From Dasypus novemcinctus (Eukaryota > Chordata > Mammalia > Cingulata > Dasypodidae), in NCBI RefSeq assembly GCF_030445035.2, contig NC_080702.1:26485652-26549651 (forward strand): a stretch of DNA of 64,000 nt. Direction: 5' to 3'. A model generated the notes under the pieces. The model searched no databases. It had not been told where the DNA came from and worked only from the letters and a program-made list of their open reading frames with translations. Each line of letters starts with the position of its first letter. Position 1 is the stretch's first letter. Both the position numbers and the translations under genes were made by a program. This document shows positions 1 through 11,905 of the stretch, in pieces.

Positions 1-330
1 CGGGGAGCCAAAGCTGTGCCGGAGAGAGCAGGGGAGGGCTTCCTGGAGGAGGGGGCAGGTTGGACCTTGAAGGGTGAGACAGGCTCTGATTCCTCCAGCT
101 TTATGACTTCATTTTGCCTGGGAATCCTGGAATGATCCAGACACCAGCCCCGCCCCCAAACTGGGACAGGCCAAGAGGCCTCCAGAGTCACTGAGTCACA
201 CATACCAGCAATGAGCATATATGTTTTTCCCACAAAATATATAATATTTATTTGCAACCACTAGCAATCAGTTTTATTAAATATTTAATAAAGCTCAATC
301 GCTTACATTTAAATAAAAAAGCAAAAAGCA
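1..330. other. Unassigned sequence at window start
   Basis: A moderately GC-rich then AT-rich stretch. No coding similarity, RNA gene or repeat was recognised. Confidence 0.4.
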
Positions 331-672
331 GCAGGGGGGAAGTGGATGTGGCTCAAGCAATTGGGCTCCTGCCTACCACATGGGAGGTCCGTGGTTTGGT
401 TCCCAGTGCCTCCCAAAGAAGACAACGAGCTGGCAGGACGGGCAGGCACGGCGAGCTGGAGCAGCAAGGTGACATAACAAGAGACACAAGAAGAAAAACA
501 TAATGAGGGACACAGCAAAGCAGGGAGCAGAGGTGGCTCAAGCAATTAGGTGCCATCCTCCTACATCAGAGATCCCGGGTTCGGCTCCCTAAAGAAAAAA
601 GAAAGACACAGACACAGCAAGTGAAAACGAGCGGTGGGGAGAAATAAATAAAATAAATCTTTAAAAAACAGC
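331..672 (+). repeat. Dimeric tRNA-derived SINE
   Basis: Two tRNA-like heads (about 335-405 and 523-590), each with a B-box-like GGTTT/GGGTTCGG motif, joined by an A-rich linker and ending in an AAATAAAATAAATC tail. Confidence 0.8.
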
Positions 673-839
673 AACAACGGGGTTCCACCTGTACCCCCAA
701 GTCAGTGTCCCAAGTTTCCTGGCCCTCCTCTGTAGTGTTTGAATGCCAGACGCGGGTGAAGCTTTACATTTGCAGACGAAATAAAGCCTCTCCAATTCAG
801 ATAATGCAATCATGCGGCACAGAATGAAGAGGCTATGGG

Positions 840-1256
840 GGGCGGCGGACTCGGCCCAGTGGTTAGGGCGTCCGTCTACCACATGGGAGGTCCAGGGTTC
901 AAACCCCGGACCTCCTGACCCGTGTGGAGCTGGCCCATGCGCAGTGCTGATGCGCACAAGGAGTGCCGTGCCACGCAGGGGTGTCCCCCGCGTAGGGGAG
1001 CCCCAAGCGCAAGGAATGCACCCCGTAAGGAGAGCCGCCCAGCGCGAAAGAAAGTGCAGCCTGCTCAGGAATGGCACCGCACACACGGAGAGCTGGCACA
1101 GCAAGAGGACGCAACAAAGAGACACAGATTCCCGTGCCGCTGACAACAACAGAAGCGGACAAAGAAGACGCAACAAATAGATACAGAGAACAGACAACCG
1201 GGGTGGGGGGGAAGGGGAGAGAAATAAATAAATAAATCTTAAAAAAAAAAAAAAAA
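840..1256 (+). repeat. DAS-type long SINE
   Basis: Full-length copy with head, GC-rich body and A tail, flanked by a 13-bp target duplication AAGAGGCTATGGG at 827-839 and 1257-1269. This fixes the element boundaries. Confidence 0.93.
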
Positions 1257-1384
1257 AAGAGGCTATGGGAAGCCGGGGAGAGCAAAGGGGGCAGGCCAGG
1301 AACCGAGCCAGCTCTGTCCAATGCCCAAGCCCAGGCCATCCTCGCCTCTACTGGGCCTTAGCAGTCTCTTCTAGGAAAAGGGTC

Positions 1385-1640
1385 TGGGGGTGTTATGGGG
1401 TAAATGTGTCCCCCCAAAAGCTATTTGAAGCCCTAATTCCCAGTACCTCAGAATGGGACCTTATTTGGAAACAAGGTCCTTGCAGATGGAGTTAGTTAAA
1501 GCAAGATGAGGTCACACTGAATTAGGGTGGACTCCAATTATCCAATCGGGCTGATGTCCTTCTAAAAAGAGGAGACGGGGAGACAGGACAGAACCAGCCA
1601 TGTGGTGAGGAGGCAGACTGTGGTTTTAAGTCGCTCTATT
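1385..1640 (+). repeat. Old MaLR/LTR-like fragment
   Basis: Resembles the mammalian LTR segment with CCCCCAAAAG, GACCTTATTTGGAAA, TTAGGGTGG and GATGTCCTTCTAAAAAGAGG. A related segment interrupted by Tigger lies at 59852-61260. Family assignment is from memory and approximate. Confidence 0.5.
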
Positions 1641-1830
1641 TGTGGCTTTGTTAGGGCAGCCTGGGAAACTAGGGCGGGATTATCTCGGAATCTGGAGATT
1701 ATCTTGGGATCTGGGCAGATATCACGGGGACTATTATTTGCTTCGTATCCTGGGTCAAATCAAGTCCTTCCCCACCCCACCCCCATCTTGGGTTTTTAAA
1801 GTCCTATTGAATACCTGTAAAAGAATATAC

Positions 1831-2170
1831 GAAGGGGAGAAGATGTAGCTCAGCGGTTGAGTGCCTGCCTCGCACGTACAAGGTCCTGGGTTCAATCCCC
1901 AGTACCTCCCAATAAAAAATAAAATAATACATGGAATTAGGTAGTGGTGATGGTCGCACAACCTTCACTAAAGTAAAAACACTGAATAGTACCTGGTAAA
2001 AGTGTTGACCTTTAAGAGACGTAAATAGTAGCTCAATAAAAACGTAATTCATTTTATTTATTTGTTCGTTTTTGGAGATGCCAGAGATTGAACGCAGGAC
2101 CTTGGGCATGCGAGGCAGGCACTCAACCACTGAGCTATATCCATTCTGCAAATTCATTAAAAAAAAAAAA
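1831..2170 (+). repeat. Short SINE plus L1-like 3' end, flanked by direct repeats
   Basis: A ~90-bp tRNA-like SINE head (1834-1920, B box GGTTCAATCC), an L1-like 3' end (about 1935-2050), then a minus-strand short SINE (2065-2150) and a poly(A). The block lies between direct copies of AAGAATATAC at 1821-1830 and 2171-2180. Confidence 0.6.
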
Positions 2171-2348
2171 AAGAATATACAAGGCACACATGCACTGGAA
2201 AGCTTTTGCCTTGCCCCAGGAGGTTTACCCTGTGGGTTCTATCAACAAACTTCCTCACCCTCTGGCTTTGTTTTGGGTTCTGCCCATAGGAGGCCTCAGC
2301 AGGAGATCAGAGGGTGGGAGGAGAAAGACCAGGGTATTTATTTACCCC

Positions 2349-2713
2349 CTGTGGTAGTTCATTTCATGTGTCAACTTGGCTAGGTTATGGTGTCCAGTTG
2401 CTTGGTCAAGGAAACGCTGGCCTCCATAGATGAACTCATAGATGGAGTTACATCTGTAGTCAGTCGATTTCATTGACAGCGGATTGCATCTACGATCAAC
2501 AAAGGAGTTTGCCCCAGCAACGAGAGGAGTCTCCTATCATTTGGGAGGTCTTAAAACAAGACCTGAGGATCCAGCAGTCACAATGAACTTCGCCTTTTCT
2601 GTCAGCCAGCCAGCTTCTCGTGGAGAATAGGATGTCGCCTTCATCAGTTTCCCAGCCTGAGGGGACCTGTCAATCCCAGAGTTGTGTGGCCAATCCCTAG
2701 AATATATTTATCC
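2349..2713 (+). repeat. LTR-like repeat, 5' part
   Basis: Begins TGTGGTAGTTCATTTCATGT and contains GTCAACTTGGCTAGG, a motif of old ERVL/MaLR-type LTRs. It is split by the DAS SINE and resumes at about 3122-3190 (CTGATTAATCCACACCCC). Confidence 0.45.
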
Positions 2714-3121
2714 AGGAAGCAGATGTGGCTCAATGGATAGGGCGCCTGCCTACCACACGGAGGTCCAGGGTTCAGACCCCGGGCCTCCTGACCCGTGTGG
2801 AGCTGGCCCACGCGCAGTGCTGATGCGCGCAAGGAGTGCCGTGCCACACAGGGTGTCCCCCACGTAGGGGAGCCCCCAGATGCAAGGAGTGTGCCCGTGA
2901 GGAGAGCCGCCCCCCACAAAAAAAGACAGCCCACCCAGGAGTGGTGCCGCACACACGGAGAGCTGATACAGCAAGGTGAGCGCAACAAAAAAGAGACACG
3001 GATTCCGGAGCCACAGAGAATGCAAGCGGACACAGAAGAACACACAGCGAATGGACACAGAGAGCAGACAATGAGGGCAGGAAGGGGAGAGAAATAAAAA
3101 AAGAAAATAATTTTTTAAAAA
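2714..3121 (+). repeat. DAS-type long SINE
   Basis: Inserted inside the LTR-like repeat. Imperfect target duplication AGAATATATTTATCC / AGAATATATTATCC at about 2698-2713 and 3122-3136. Confidence 0.9.
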
Positions 3122-3551
3122 AGAATATATTATCCTATCAATTCTATTTCTCGAGAGAGCGCTGATTAATCCACACCCCAAGTTTCCTCCACACAGGGTT
3201 TGAGGGTTAGTGGTATGTCTCCATCTAAATGTCTACGTCCAGTTTCTGAAAACCACTCTCTCCCATTGCCTTTTAGGCTAAAAATGGTGAGGCTGTCCCA
3301 CCATGCTTCCTTCCCCCTGCCCTCCTCTTTACAATTGTCCCCTGCGTTCAGCACTCCTCAGTTATCCAGGTCGAGGGACGCTGTCTATGTTCACCCAGGA
3401 CTCTGGTATATGTCTTATACAGGAGAGGATGGAAATGAAGACTGCATTCACTGCTAGAACTTTCTGATTCCACATCAGCCTGTGTGTTTGTGTGTCCTAA
3501 TTTGCTGCTGCTTCACCCCAAAGTCCTCTGCTGTTCTGAATTTCACTACTT

Positions 3552-3892
3552 TTTAATTTTTTTTAAAAGATTTTGCCTATTTATTTCTCCCTTATGGTTT
3601 GTACTTGCTGTGTCTATTCCTCTTCCTTGTTGTCGTCGTTGTTTCTCAGGAGGCACCAGGAACTGAACCTGGGAAATATTTCTAATCACTTGAGCCACCT
3701 CTGCTCCCTGCTTTGTTATATCTCTCATTATGTTTTCCTCCTTGTGCCTCGTGTTGCATCAGCTCGTCATACCTGCCCATCACGTCAGCTTGCTGTCTTG
3801 CTCATCTTCTCCATGAGGCACCAGGAACCGAACCTGGGACCTCCCATGTGGTAGGCGGAGCTCAATCGCTTAAGCCACATCCATTTCCTGTT
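3552..3892 (-). repeat. Dimeric tRNA-derived SINE
   Basis: Reverse-orientation dimer: T-rich start, two reverse heads (about 3640-3705 and 3810-3890) each with GGAACYGAACCTGGG, the reverse of the B box. Confidence 0.75.
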
Positions 3893-4511
3893 GTTGCTGT
3901 TTTAAACTCCCTTCCATCAATTTTTTCAAAAGAAAATTCTATTTCCTTGCTAAGAAGGGAAAGCCACTATCTGTTGCCATAAGCAAGAGCGATACATGCT
4001 ACTTAGGTGCAGATGGAGAGTACCAGCATTCCAAAGCCCCTACTCGTGGACTCTGTGCCAGCTTCCCTTGCAGCTAGAGGGTGAGCACGTGACCCAGACT
4101 CCACTGATCAGATGCACAGGATTTAGATTGCGAGCTGGCCGCCCAAAGCAGGAGGGGGTCAGGAAGCAAGCGGGGGGTTGGGGAAACAGGGACAGGAGAA
4201 CCGCATTGCCAGGTTGTTTCAGGAGTGTGACTTCAGCTGAGGCCTTAGCTGCAGCCCCGCACCCCGGCCTGTTCCAATCTCTTTTCCAAGGCTGGTGATT
4301 CCAGGAGCCCCTGAGACCCATCTGATAAATTCCTTTGCTGCTTAAATCATCCTGAGTCAGTTTTCTGTTGCCTGGAAGGAGGAGCCATCATCAATCCAGA
4401 TGGCAACTATAAAAACAAACACAGTGGGGGAAGAAAAAACAAAAAGCTGCTCTTCAATTTCGCCAGATGCTGTTGCCAAACCATGGAAATCGGTCAACAT
4501 TCAAAAGGTAT
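3893..4511. other. Unassigned upstream sequence
   Basis: No exon, RNA gene or confident repeat. The short open frames here have no recognisable similarity. Confidence 0.35.
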
Positions 4512-4608
4512 TGGAGAGGGGAGCAGATGAAGCTCAGTGGTTGAGCGCCTGCTTCCCATACATGAGGTTCCCCCATATTCGATGCCCAGCACCTTCAGAA
4601 AAAAAGGT
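4512..4608 (+). repeat. Short tRNA-like SINE
   Basis: Head-only copy (GGGGAGCAGATGAAGCTCAG, then GGTTGAGCGCC), immediately followed by a long DAS SINE in the same orientation. Confidence 0.75.
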
Positions 4609-4615
4609 GTTGGAG

Positions 4616-5052
4616 GGGAAGCGGACTTGGCTCAATGGATAGGGCGACCGCCTACCACATGGGAGGTCCACAGTTCAAACCCCGGGCCTTCTTGACCCGT
4701 GTGGAGCTGGCCCACGTGCAGTGCTGATGCGCACAAGGAGTGCCCTGCCACGCAGGGGTGTCCCCTGCGTAGGGGAGCCCCACACGCAAGGAGTGCTCCT
4801 GTAAGGAGAGCCACCCAGCGCGAAAGAAAGCGCAGCCTGCCCAGGAATGGTGCTGCACACACGGAGAGCTGACACAACAAGATGACGCAACAACAAGAGA
4901 CACAGATTCCGGTGCCATTGACAAGAATGCAAGTGGACACAGAAGAACACACAGCGAATGGACACAGAGAGCAGACAACAGGGGCGTGGGGGGGGGGGGG
5001 AAGGGAAGAGAGGGGAGGAATAAATACAAATAAATCTTTAAAAAAAGAAAGA
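4616..5052 (+). repeat. DAS-type long SINE
   Basis: Full-length copy with a long G-run before the AAATACAAATAAATC tail. Probable target duplication AAAGGTGTTGGA / AAAGGTGTAGGA at 4604-4615 and 5053-5064. Confidence 0.9.
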
Positions 5053-5059
5053 AAGGTGT

Positions 5060-5400
5060 AGGAGACGTGCTAACCCCTGGCTCTATAGCACCTCTCCCCA
5101 TCTCAGCAGAGACAAGTTTCTGCTTGGAGATGCTCAGGTCAAAACTCTCAAAACCCTCTCTCCTGAGTTTCTCTCTCACACACTCCTCCTGGCTCATCAA
5201 ACAGATCCGGTTCATCTGACCTGCAAAATGTATCCAGAACCATCTACTTCTCAAGACCTTCTAAGCCTCTTTCCTGGGCCACCATCATTTCTCACCGGGG
5301 TTGTTGCACCAATGTCATCCCGGCTCCACGGCCCCTCCAGCAGCCAAGAGGACTCCCAAAAAACATCTTTTGGACAGGCACACCGTTCGCATTGTTCAAA
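5060..5400 (+). repeat. L2-like LINE fragment
   Basis: Diverged match to the L2 sense segment (TCTCACACACTCCTCCTGGC, GCCACCATCATTTCTCACC). Confidence 0.45.
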
Positions 5401-5639
5401 CACTCAAAAAAAAAAATATTAAAGGATATTTAAGAAAGAGTTCTGCCACCCTCCCTTGCCCTTCAATTGCCCAATTCCCACGCCCCTGCCTCCTGCCTGT
5501 TATAAATCAGTTGTGTTATCTTCCCGGGTTTTCCGATGGCACAAGAAAAAAGAAAACTGGCTGTACCTTCTTGAACTTTTGTCACAAAAAAGCAGCAGAT
5601 TCTGCATGACATAGGTGTGAACTTTGATTCTTTCCCCAA

Positions 5640-6480
5640 GTCATGTCTCTTAGAAGTTTGTCCATATCAGCTCAAACAGATGTCTTCCTTCTTTTGCAGC
5701 GCTGCAAATGTACTCCATTTGTGTAACTTATGCAACTAATCCCCTACCAATGGATATTTGGACTCCCTCCAATCTTTTGCTATTGTTTAAACGGCCACAA
5801 TGCATAACCTTGTGTGGATATGTTGTTTCACACATGCGCAAGTCTGTCTGCAGTGGGATTGCTTGTCCAGAGAATCTGTGACTTTGTAACTTTTATGAAC
5901 ATTACCAAATTCATCACCATCAGGGTAAGCCAATGTCGCTGCAGGAGAACGCTTGCTTCCCCACAGCTTCGCTGCGCAGTAACTTAACCAGTCTTCTGAT
6001 TTTCTTGCCAATCTTCTGGGTAAACATTGGCCTCTCAGTGTGGTTTCAACTTGCATTTCCTTTACTTTGAACATATTTTCATATGTTAAAGAAACTTTTG
6101 GGGAAACGGATGTGGCTCAAGCAGTCGGGCTCCCGTCTACCATACAGGAGGTCCAGGGTTCGATGCCCAGGGCCTCCTGGTGAGGGTAAGCTAGCCACGT
6201 GGAGAGATGCCCCGTGCAGGAGTGCTGGCCCACGCGGAGAGCTGGCGCAGCAAGATGACTCAACAGAAAGACACACGAAGGAGAGATAATAAGAGACAGA
6301 GCAGACTGGGGAGCTGAGGTGGCAGAAGAGAATGATCACCTCTCTCCCACTCCAGAAGGTCCCACTATAGGTTCCCGAAGCTGCCTAATGAGAAGACAAG
6401 CAGACCCAGAAAAACATACAGCAAATGGACACAGAGAGCAGCCAACAGAGGGGAATAGATAAATAAATCTTTTTTTAAAA
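5640..6480 (-). repeat. Old L1-like antisense sequence with dimeric SINE
   Basis: 5640-6095 resembles antisense 3' L1 of the old L1M type (TGTGGTTTCAACTTGCATTTCC, CATATTTTCATATG). It is interrupted by a plus-strand dimeric SINE at 6096-6475 (two heads, body with GCAGGAGTGCTGGCCCACG). Confidence 0.5.
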
Positions 6481-6749
6481 AAAGAACCCTCTGTGTTCCA
6501 TATTCTGTGGACATTCAGATCACACCTTTTCCCCCATGTTTTCTATTAGATTGTTGCTATTTTTATTATTTATTCCTAGACGCTCTTTCTATATTAGGGC
6601 TATCAGAGCATCTGTGATATGGAAATGCTAACTCTTTTCTCCAGTTTTCTTTTTACTTTTTTATGATGGTCTTTGGTCGTATTTTTATACTGTGGAATTA
6701 CCCATGTGTGTGTTTTTTCCCCTTGACTTTTGGATTTCAAGTCACAGTC

Positions 6750-7290
6750 AGAAAGGACATTCTCAGGCTGCTTCTGCTAACACAGAAGTCGTGTCACATC
6801 ACTCCTCTGCTCAAAACCGAAACCCCTATCTACACAGTCCCCCTATGTGTGTCACTCCTGAATATTGGTCTCACATTGTCTCCCACCCTCTCCCTATCAT
6901 CTGGTCCATTCCAGGGTCACTCACCTCCTTGCTGTTTCTAAAGGACACTGCAGAGTTGCCACCCCAGGGCCTTTGCACCTGCTGCCTCTGCCTGGATCAC
7001 TCCTCCCTGCACAGCTGCATGGCTCACTCCCTCACCTCATTTATGCCTCTGCTCTCGTGTCACCAAAAGGTAGCACCCCATAGCTCCTGCCCCTAAATCT
7101 GCTTTATTTCCCATCACCTTACATAAGCTACACATCATTATTTTCCTGCCCCTCTCTATCTGCTAGGATGTAGCTCCACGGTGAAGGGGATTGCTATCTG
7201 TCTGCCCATAGCTGCCTTCCCAGTACCTCCAACTGTGTGTAGCACATGACAGGTACTCAATAAATATCTGATAATTGAAGGAGTGAGCAG
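6750..7290 (+). repeat. L2 LINE 3' end
   Basis: Contains CAGGGCCTTTGCACCTGCTG, GATGTAGCTCCACGGTGAAG and the L2 terminus ACAGGTACTCAATAAATATC. The open frames here are L2-derived, not host genes. Confidence 0.7.
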
Positions 7291-7477
7291 GTGAACCAAT
7301 GTACCAAAAAGAGACCACCTCCCTGTGCTAATCAGGAGGATTTAAAGACTTTTTCCTGCCCCCAGAAACTTCCATCCTCCATCTTTCCCCTAGGTCTTTT
7401 TTGCACAGGCTGTTCCCTGCACCTGCAACAACCATCTTCTCTCTCCCACTTCTAGCCTGTCCCGATTTACTCTCTTT

Positions 7478-7898
7478 TATTTTAAGATCTATTTATTTAT
7501 TTACTTTCCCCCTTCCCCTCCTCCAAACCTGCTGTTTTACTTTGTTTTGTTTTACTGTCTGTGTTGTCTTCTCTTCTCGTCTTTCTCCTCTAGGATTCAC
7601 CGGGATTCGATCCTGGGGACCTCTGATGGGGAGAGAGGTTCCCTGTCAATTGCGCCACCTCAGTTCCTGGTCTCTGCTGCACTTCACCTTGACTCTCCCC
7701 TTGTCTCTCTTTTGATGCGTCATCATCTTGCTGCGTGACCCACTTGCGCGGGGCACTGGCTCACCACGGGGGCACTGGCTCACTGCGCGGGCACGCTTTC
7801 TCTTCTTCTTTGTCATCAGGAGGCCCCAAGGATCGAACCCGGGTCCTCCCATATGGTAGGCAGAAGCCCTATGCCTTGAGCCACGTCCGCTTCCCAGA
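7478..7898 (-). repeat. Dimeric SINE of the GAGCCAGTGCCC type
   Basis: Reverse copy with heads at about 7590-7665 and 7810-7895 and an internal GGGCACTGGCTCACCACG motif. This is the same internal unit that is tandemly amplified at 20065-21780. Confidence 0.75.
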
Positions 7899-8560
7899 TT
7901 TACTTAGTTATCTTTCAGCTCTCAGCCTAAAGACTGCTTCCTCCAGGGAGCTCTCCCTGACTCCCCGGGCTGGGTGGACGAGGAGGCGCGTTTGGGCTCC
8001 AGGGCCACCTGTTTGTGGGCAGGTCTCCCCGACGAGGCTGTGAGCCCGGTGGGGGCAGACCTCGCTCCATTTCCAAGGTGCTTTCAGACCCAGAGGAAGG
8101 AAGATCAGATTCTCAACCCTGAACGCGGCTGCTGAATTCTTCTGGCCCTTTCTAACCCTTCGCCACAGGCTTCCGAAAATCCTGGCCAACGGAGGCATCC
8201 TTAGGCCAGGCGGGGAGGCCTGGGTGTTCTCGGGACTCCGGGAGCAAGGCAGTTCACGAGGCCTTGGGAAACACGTGGGGTGATTTAGAAGCCCGCGGGG
8301 AAGGAGAGGGCTGGGCCGGGACCAGCAAGTGACCCAGCCGAGTGCATTTTGGCAGCACAGTCCGAGCCGAGACGCCGCGAAGAGCTCCTGCGGCTCTTTC
8401 CTGGGCAAGCACCGTCACCTCTCTGAGCCTCAGTTTCCTCCTCTGCAATAAGGAAGGGGTGCTGGTGAGAAAGCCCCCACTAGGCGCCGACACCCAGGAG
8501 GGCTCCGTGAACGACAGCGTGTGACGGTGACGTTGGTAGGGTACTGTTCCTTGGCCTGCT
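7899..8560. other. GC-rich unassigned stretch with MIR-like core
   Basis: The part around 8395-8460 (CTCTGAGCCTCAGTTTCCTC) is a typical MIR core. The rest is GC-rich with no recognised exon. Confidence 0.4.
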
Positions 8561-8701
8561 GCATCCTGCTGGACTTTTCCTCCACAAGTCTTGGGCTCAG
8601 AGTACTTGCAGATTCACACACCGTCGTTCATAGCAGGATTATCCCGTTACCAAAAGGTGGAAGCCACCGGTCAGCAAGAATGGATAACAAAACGTGGTCT
8701 A

Positions 8702-9127
8702 GGGAAGCAGATGTGGCCCAGCGGATAGGGCGCCCGCCTACCACACAGGAGGTCCAAGGTTCAAACCCCGGGCCTCCTTGACCCGTGTGGAGCTGGCCCA
8801 CGCGCAATGCTGATGCGCACAAGGAGTGCCCTGCCACGCAGGGGTGTCCCCCGCGTAGGGGAACCCCACGCGCAAGGAGTGCGTCCCATAAGGAGAGCCG
8901 CCCAGCGCGAAAGAAAGTGCAGCCTGCCCAGGAATGGCGCCACACACACGGAGAGCTGACACAACGAGATGATGCAACAAAAAGAAACACAGATTCCCGG
9001 TGCTGCTGATAAGGATAGAGGCGGTCACAGAAGAACACACAGCGAATGGACACAGAGAGCAGACAACGGGGCGGGGGGGGAGCGAGGGGAGAAATAAATA
9101 AAAATAAATCTTTAAAAAAGAAAAAAA
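8702..9127 (+). repeat. DAS-type long SINE nested in L1
   Basis: Full-length, tail AAATAAATAAAAATAAATC. Splits the L1 3' region, so it is younger than the L1. Confidence 0.92.
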
Positions 9128-9931
9128 GACAAATAGTGTATGATCTCACTGATATGAAGCAATCAGAATATGCAAATTCAGAGTCAGTTAGACTCCAGGG
9201 TACAGGGTGGGGGTGGGGAGTTACTGCTTTGTTAGGACAGAGCTTGTGTCTAAGGTGATGGACCAGTGTTGGTACTGGATGGTGGTGAGTGTGTGCGCTG
9301 AACTGAAAGTGGCTAAATGAAACGATTAATTTAGGTTGTGTATTTGTTACCAGAATAGAACTGTACAACACAAAGACTTGACCCCTAATGTTAACTAAAG
9401 GTTATAGTTAGTGTAATTATAACATTGGCTCATCAGTTGTAACGCAGTTACTATATTAATGCAAGATATTAATAATAGGGGACACTGTGTGTGTAGGTTT
9501 ATACGGAGATGCTGTACTTCCTGCATGATTTCTCTGCCAGCCAACAACTGCTCTAATAAGTAATTGAAAAAAACAAACATACCAAAGTAGACATTAAAAT
9601 TATTATGATGGAAGAACATGTGACACTGATATAAAGATAGCTACCAGAGTTTCTGAGGGGAGGGGGAGAGAGGAGTAAGTGAAACGCAGGGTCTTTTTAG
9701 GGCGCTGGAATTGTTCTGTATGCTCTCACAATGTTGGCTACGGGCCATCATACGTTTTGTCCAAACCTATAAAACTGTACGGTTTACAGCTGCAAGCAGG
9801 AGAATCCCATCATCAGCCATGTGGGATCTAAGCCCCCTCTCGAATTAGAGGTGGAGTGGACATCTCCATCCCAGGGGCCACAGGATGGAGGAATAAAATA
9901 TGGATTAGAGTGGGGGGAAAAAAACCTATAC

Positions 9932-10328
9932 CGGGAAGCAGACTTGGCCCAGTGGTTAGGGCGTCCGTCTACCACATGGGAGGTCCGCGGTTCAAACCCC
10001 GGGCCTCCTTGACCCGTGTGGAGCTGGCCCACGTGCAGTGCTGATGCGCGCAAGGAGTGCCCTGTCACGCAGGGGTGTCCCCCGTGTAGGGGAGCCCCAC
10101 ACACAAGGAGTGCACCCCGTAAGGAGAGCCGCCCAGCGTGAAAGAAAGTGCAGCCTGCCCAGGAATGGCGCCACACACACGGAGAGCTGACGCAGCAAGA
10201 GGACACAACAAAACGAGACAGATTCCCAGTGCCGCCGACAACAACACAAGTGGACAAAGAAGAACACGCAGCAATGGGGCAGGGGGCGGGGAGAGATATA
10301 AATAAATAAATCTTAAAAAAAAAAACAG
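9932..10328 (+). repeat. DAS-type long SINE nested in L1
   Basis: Second SINE in the same L1, at the point where the 3' UTR motif GGATTAGAGTGG occurs. Confidence 0.92.
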
Positions 10329-10865
10329 CTATACGGTGCAAAGTGTAAACGATAGACCACGTTAGCAGCAATGCTTCAGTATGTGCTCATCGATTGCCAC
10401 AGACGTACCCCATTAAGTGAGATGTTATTAATAGGGGAAAATGCGGGAGGGGGGTGGGGTATATGGAAATCCCCTCTACTTTCCATGGAATTTTTCTGTA
10501 TCTAGAACTTCTTTAAAAATAAAGAATGTGGCATTGGGGTGGAGAAAGTGGCCATGGTGGCTGCTGGGGGTAGGGAGTGGGAGGAAGAGATGTGATGTGG
10601 GGGCGTTTTTGGGACTTGGAGTTGTCCTGGGTGGTGCTGCAGGGACAGTTACCAGACATTGTATGTCCTCCCATGGCCCACTGGGTGGACTGTGGGAGAG
10701 GGTGGGCTATGGTGTGGACCATTGACCATGAGGTGCAGCGATGCCCAGAGATGTATTCACCAAGTGCAATGAATGTCTCATGATGATGAAGGAGGTTGTT
10801 GCTAGGGGGGGGAGGAGTGGGGGGCATATGGGGAAAATAAATAAAGTGTACTATTTGAAAGGAAA

Positions 10866-11390
10866 AAAAAAAAGCTGGAGGGCGGGGGGCAAGCAGAGGC
10901 CGCACACCCCGCAGGCCTGTCCCCGCGGCCCGCCTCCTCGGCCAGCCGAGGGAGGGGAAGGCGAGGAATCCGAGCGGCGGTGACAGCTGCTCAGGCCGGC
11001 GGCCGAGGTCCCCTCCCTCTGCCACCCGCATTCCTGGAGGTGGGGGGAGCGTCCCGGCCCGAGGCTCGCCGGCGCCCCCTCGTGGCCAAAGGCGAGAGGC
11101 TGAACTTGAACTTGGCCGTCAGCAGTGGGCTCCTGACCTGGGTGCGGCCTGACACCAACGACCCCCCCCCCCCCCGAGCTTCTTCTCCAACCCAGTGCCT
11201 GAGCCCAGCTCCACCGCGTGGCTTGCTGTGTGACCCTGGCAAAGCCCCTCACCCTCTCTCTGCCTCCGTTTCCTGACAGCACGACGTGGGGCGGGGCGCT
11301 TCAGCTTCCCTGGACGCCTCCAGCTCTCCCTCTGCAACACGATGGTGTGTTAATTCACCGGGCAGCTGAGAGAATCAAAAGAGGCAGTGC
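10866..11390. other. GC-rich unassigned intergenic stretch
   Basis: CpG-rich with an 11-bp C-run near 11165. No splice-flanked exon was recognised in either strand. Confidence 0.4.
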
Positions 11391-11391
11391 G

Positions 11392-11476
11392 GGGAGCGGG
11401 TGCAGCTCGCTGGTCGAACACCTGCCTCCCGTGGGTGAGGTCCCAGGTTCAACCCCGGTGCCTCTTAAGGAAAAAT
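11392..11476 (+). repeat. Short tRNA-like SINE
   Basis: Head with B box GGTTCAACCCC. Diverged in the A-box half. Confidence 0.7.
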
Positions 11477-11905
11477 ACATCCAGGAGAAGCAGTTCCGTT
11501 GGCTGCTGTGTCCCGGGTGCCTGCCACGAGGTCTCTGGTCCGGAGGAGGTGCTGAACGAAGCTGGTTGTTGAACAAATGCTTATCAGTTCTTTTGGGGGA
11601 TCTGGGGTGGGGGAGAAAGGTGTCTGAGATGGGAGCTCCTATCACACTCACGCCTTTGTCCAGCTCTTTGTCACCAAAAGACTCCCCGCTCCCAGGTTGT
11701 TTTCAGTGCGTTTCCTCGGCTGTTCCTTGGTACACAAAGGACCCACCTGAAAACAAAACTCAAGGGAGTCACAGGCTTCAGCATGCTTTAGAGTTCTCAG
11801 AGGCGCTGACTCAGCAAGGAATCTCTCCCCTGGAGGCAATGACGTGCGGACTGGGCAGGCAGTGGGGTGGAGAGAAAGCAGGGAGAGACCGAGAGGAGAA
11901 CTTTT

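Larger units (their letters stand above)
8585..10865 (+). repeat. Xenarthran L1 3' region with two nested SINEs
   Basis: 8600-8700 carries the L1 motif GTTACCAAAAGGTGGAAGCC and AATGGATAACAAAACGTGG. The sequence resumes after the SINE at 9128-9930 and 10330-10860, sharing the 3' UTR (CAGGAGAATCCCATCATCAG) that appears reversed near 12400. Ends in an A-rich tail at about 10863. No intact ORF remains. Confidence 0.7.

Noticed and set aside
661..1339. Recurrent ~100-codon open frames with [21 protein letters not shown] peptides
   Set aside because: The same peptides recur at every DAS SINE in both orientations; they are translations of the repeat.
1834..1920. tRNA gene at SINE heads
   Set aside because: A- and B-box-like motifs are present but cloverleaf arms are degenerate and the head is always followed by the SINE body or tail, so these are SINE promoters, not tRNAs.
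6663..7096. Leu/Ser-rich open frames as a possible gene
   Set aside because: The DNA matches an L2 LINE 3' end, including its ACTCAATAAATAT terminus.
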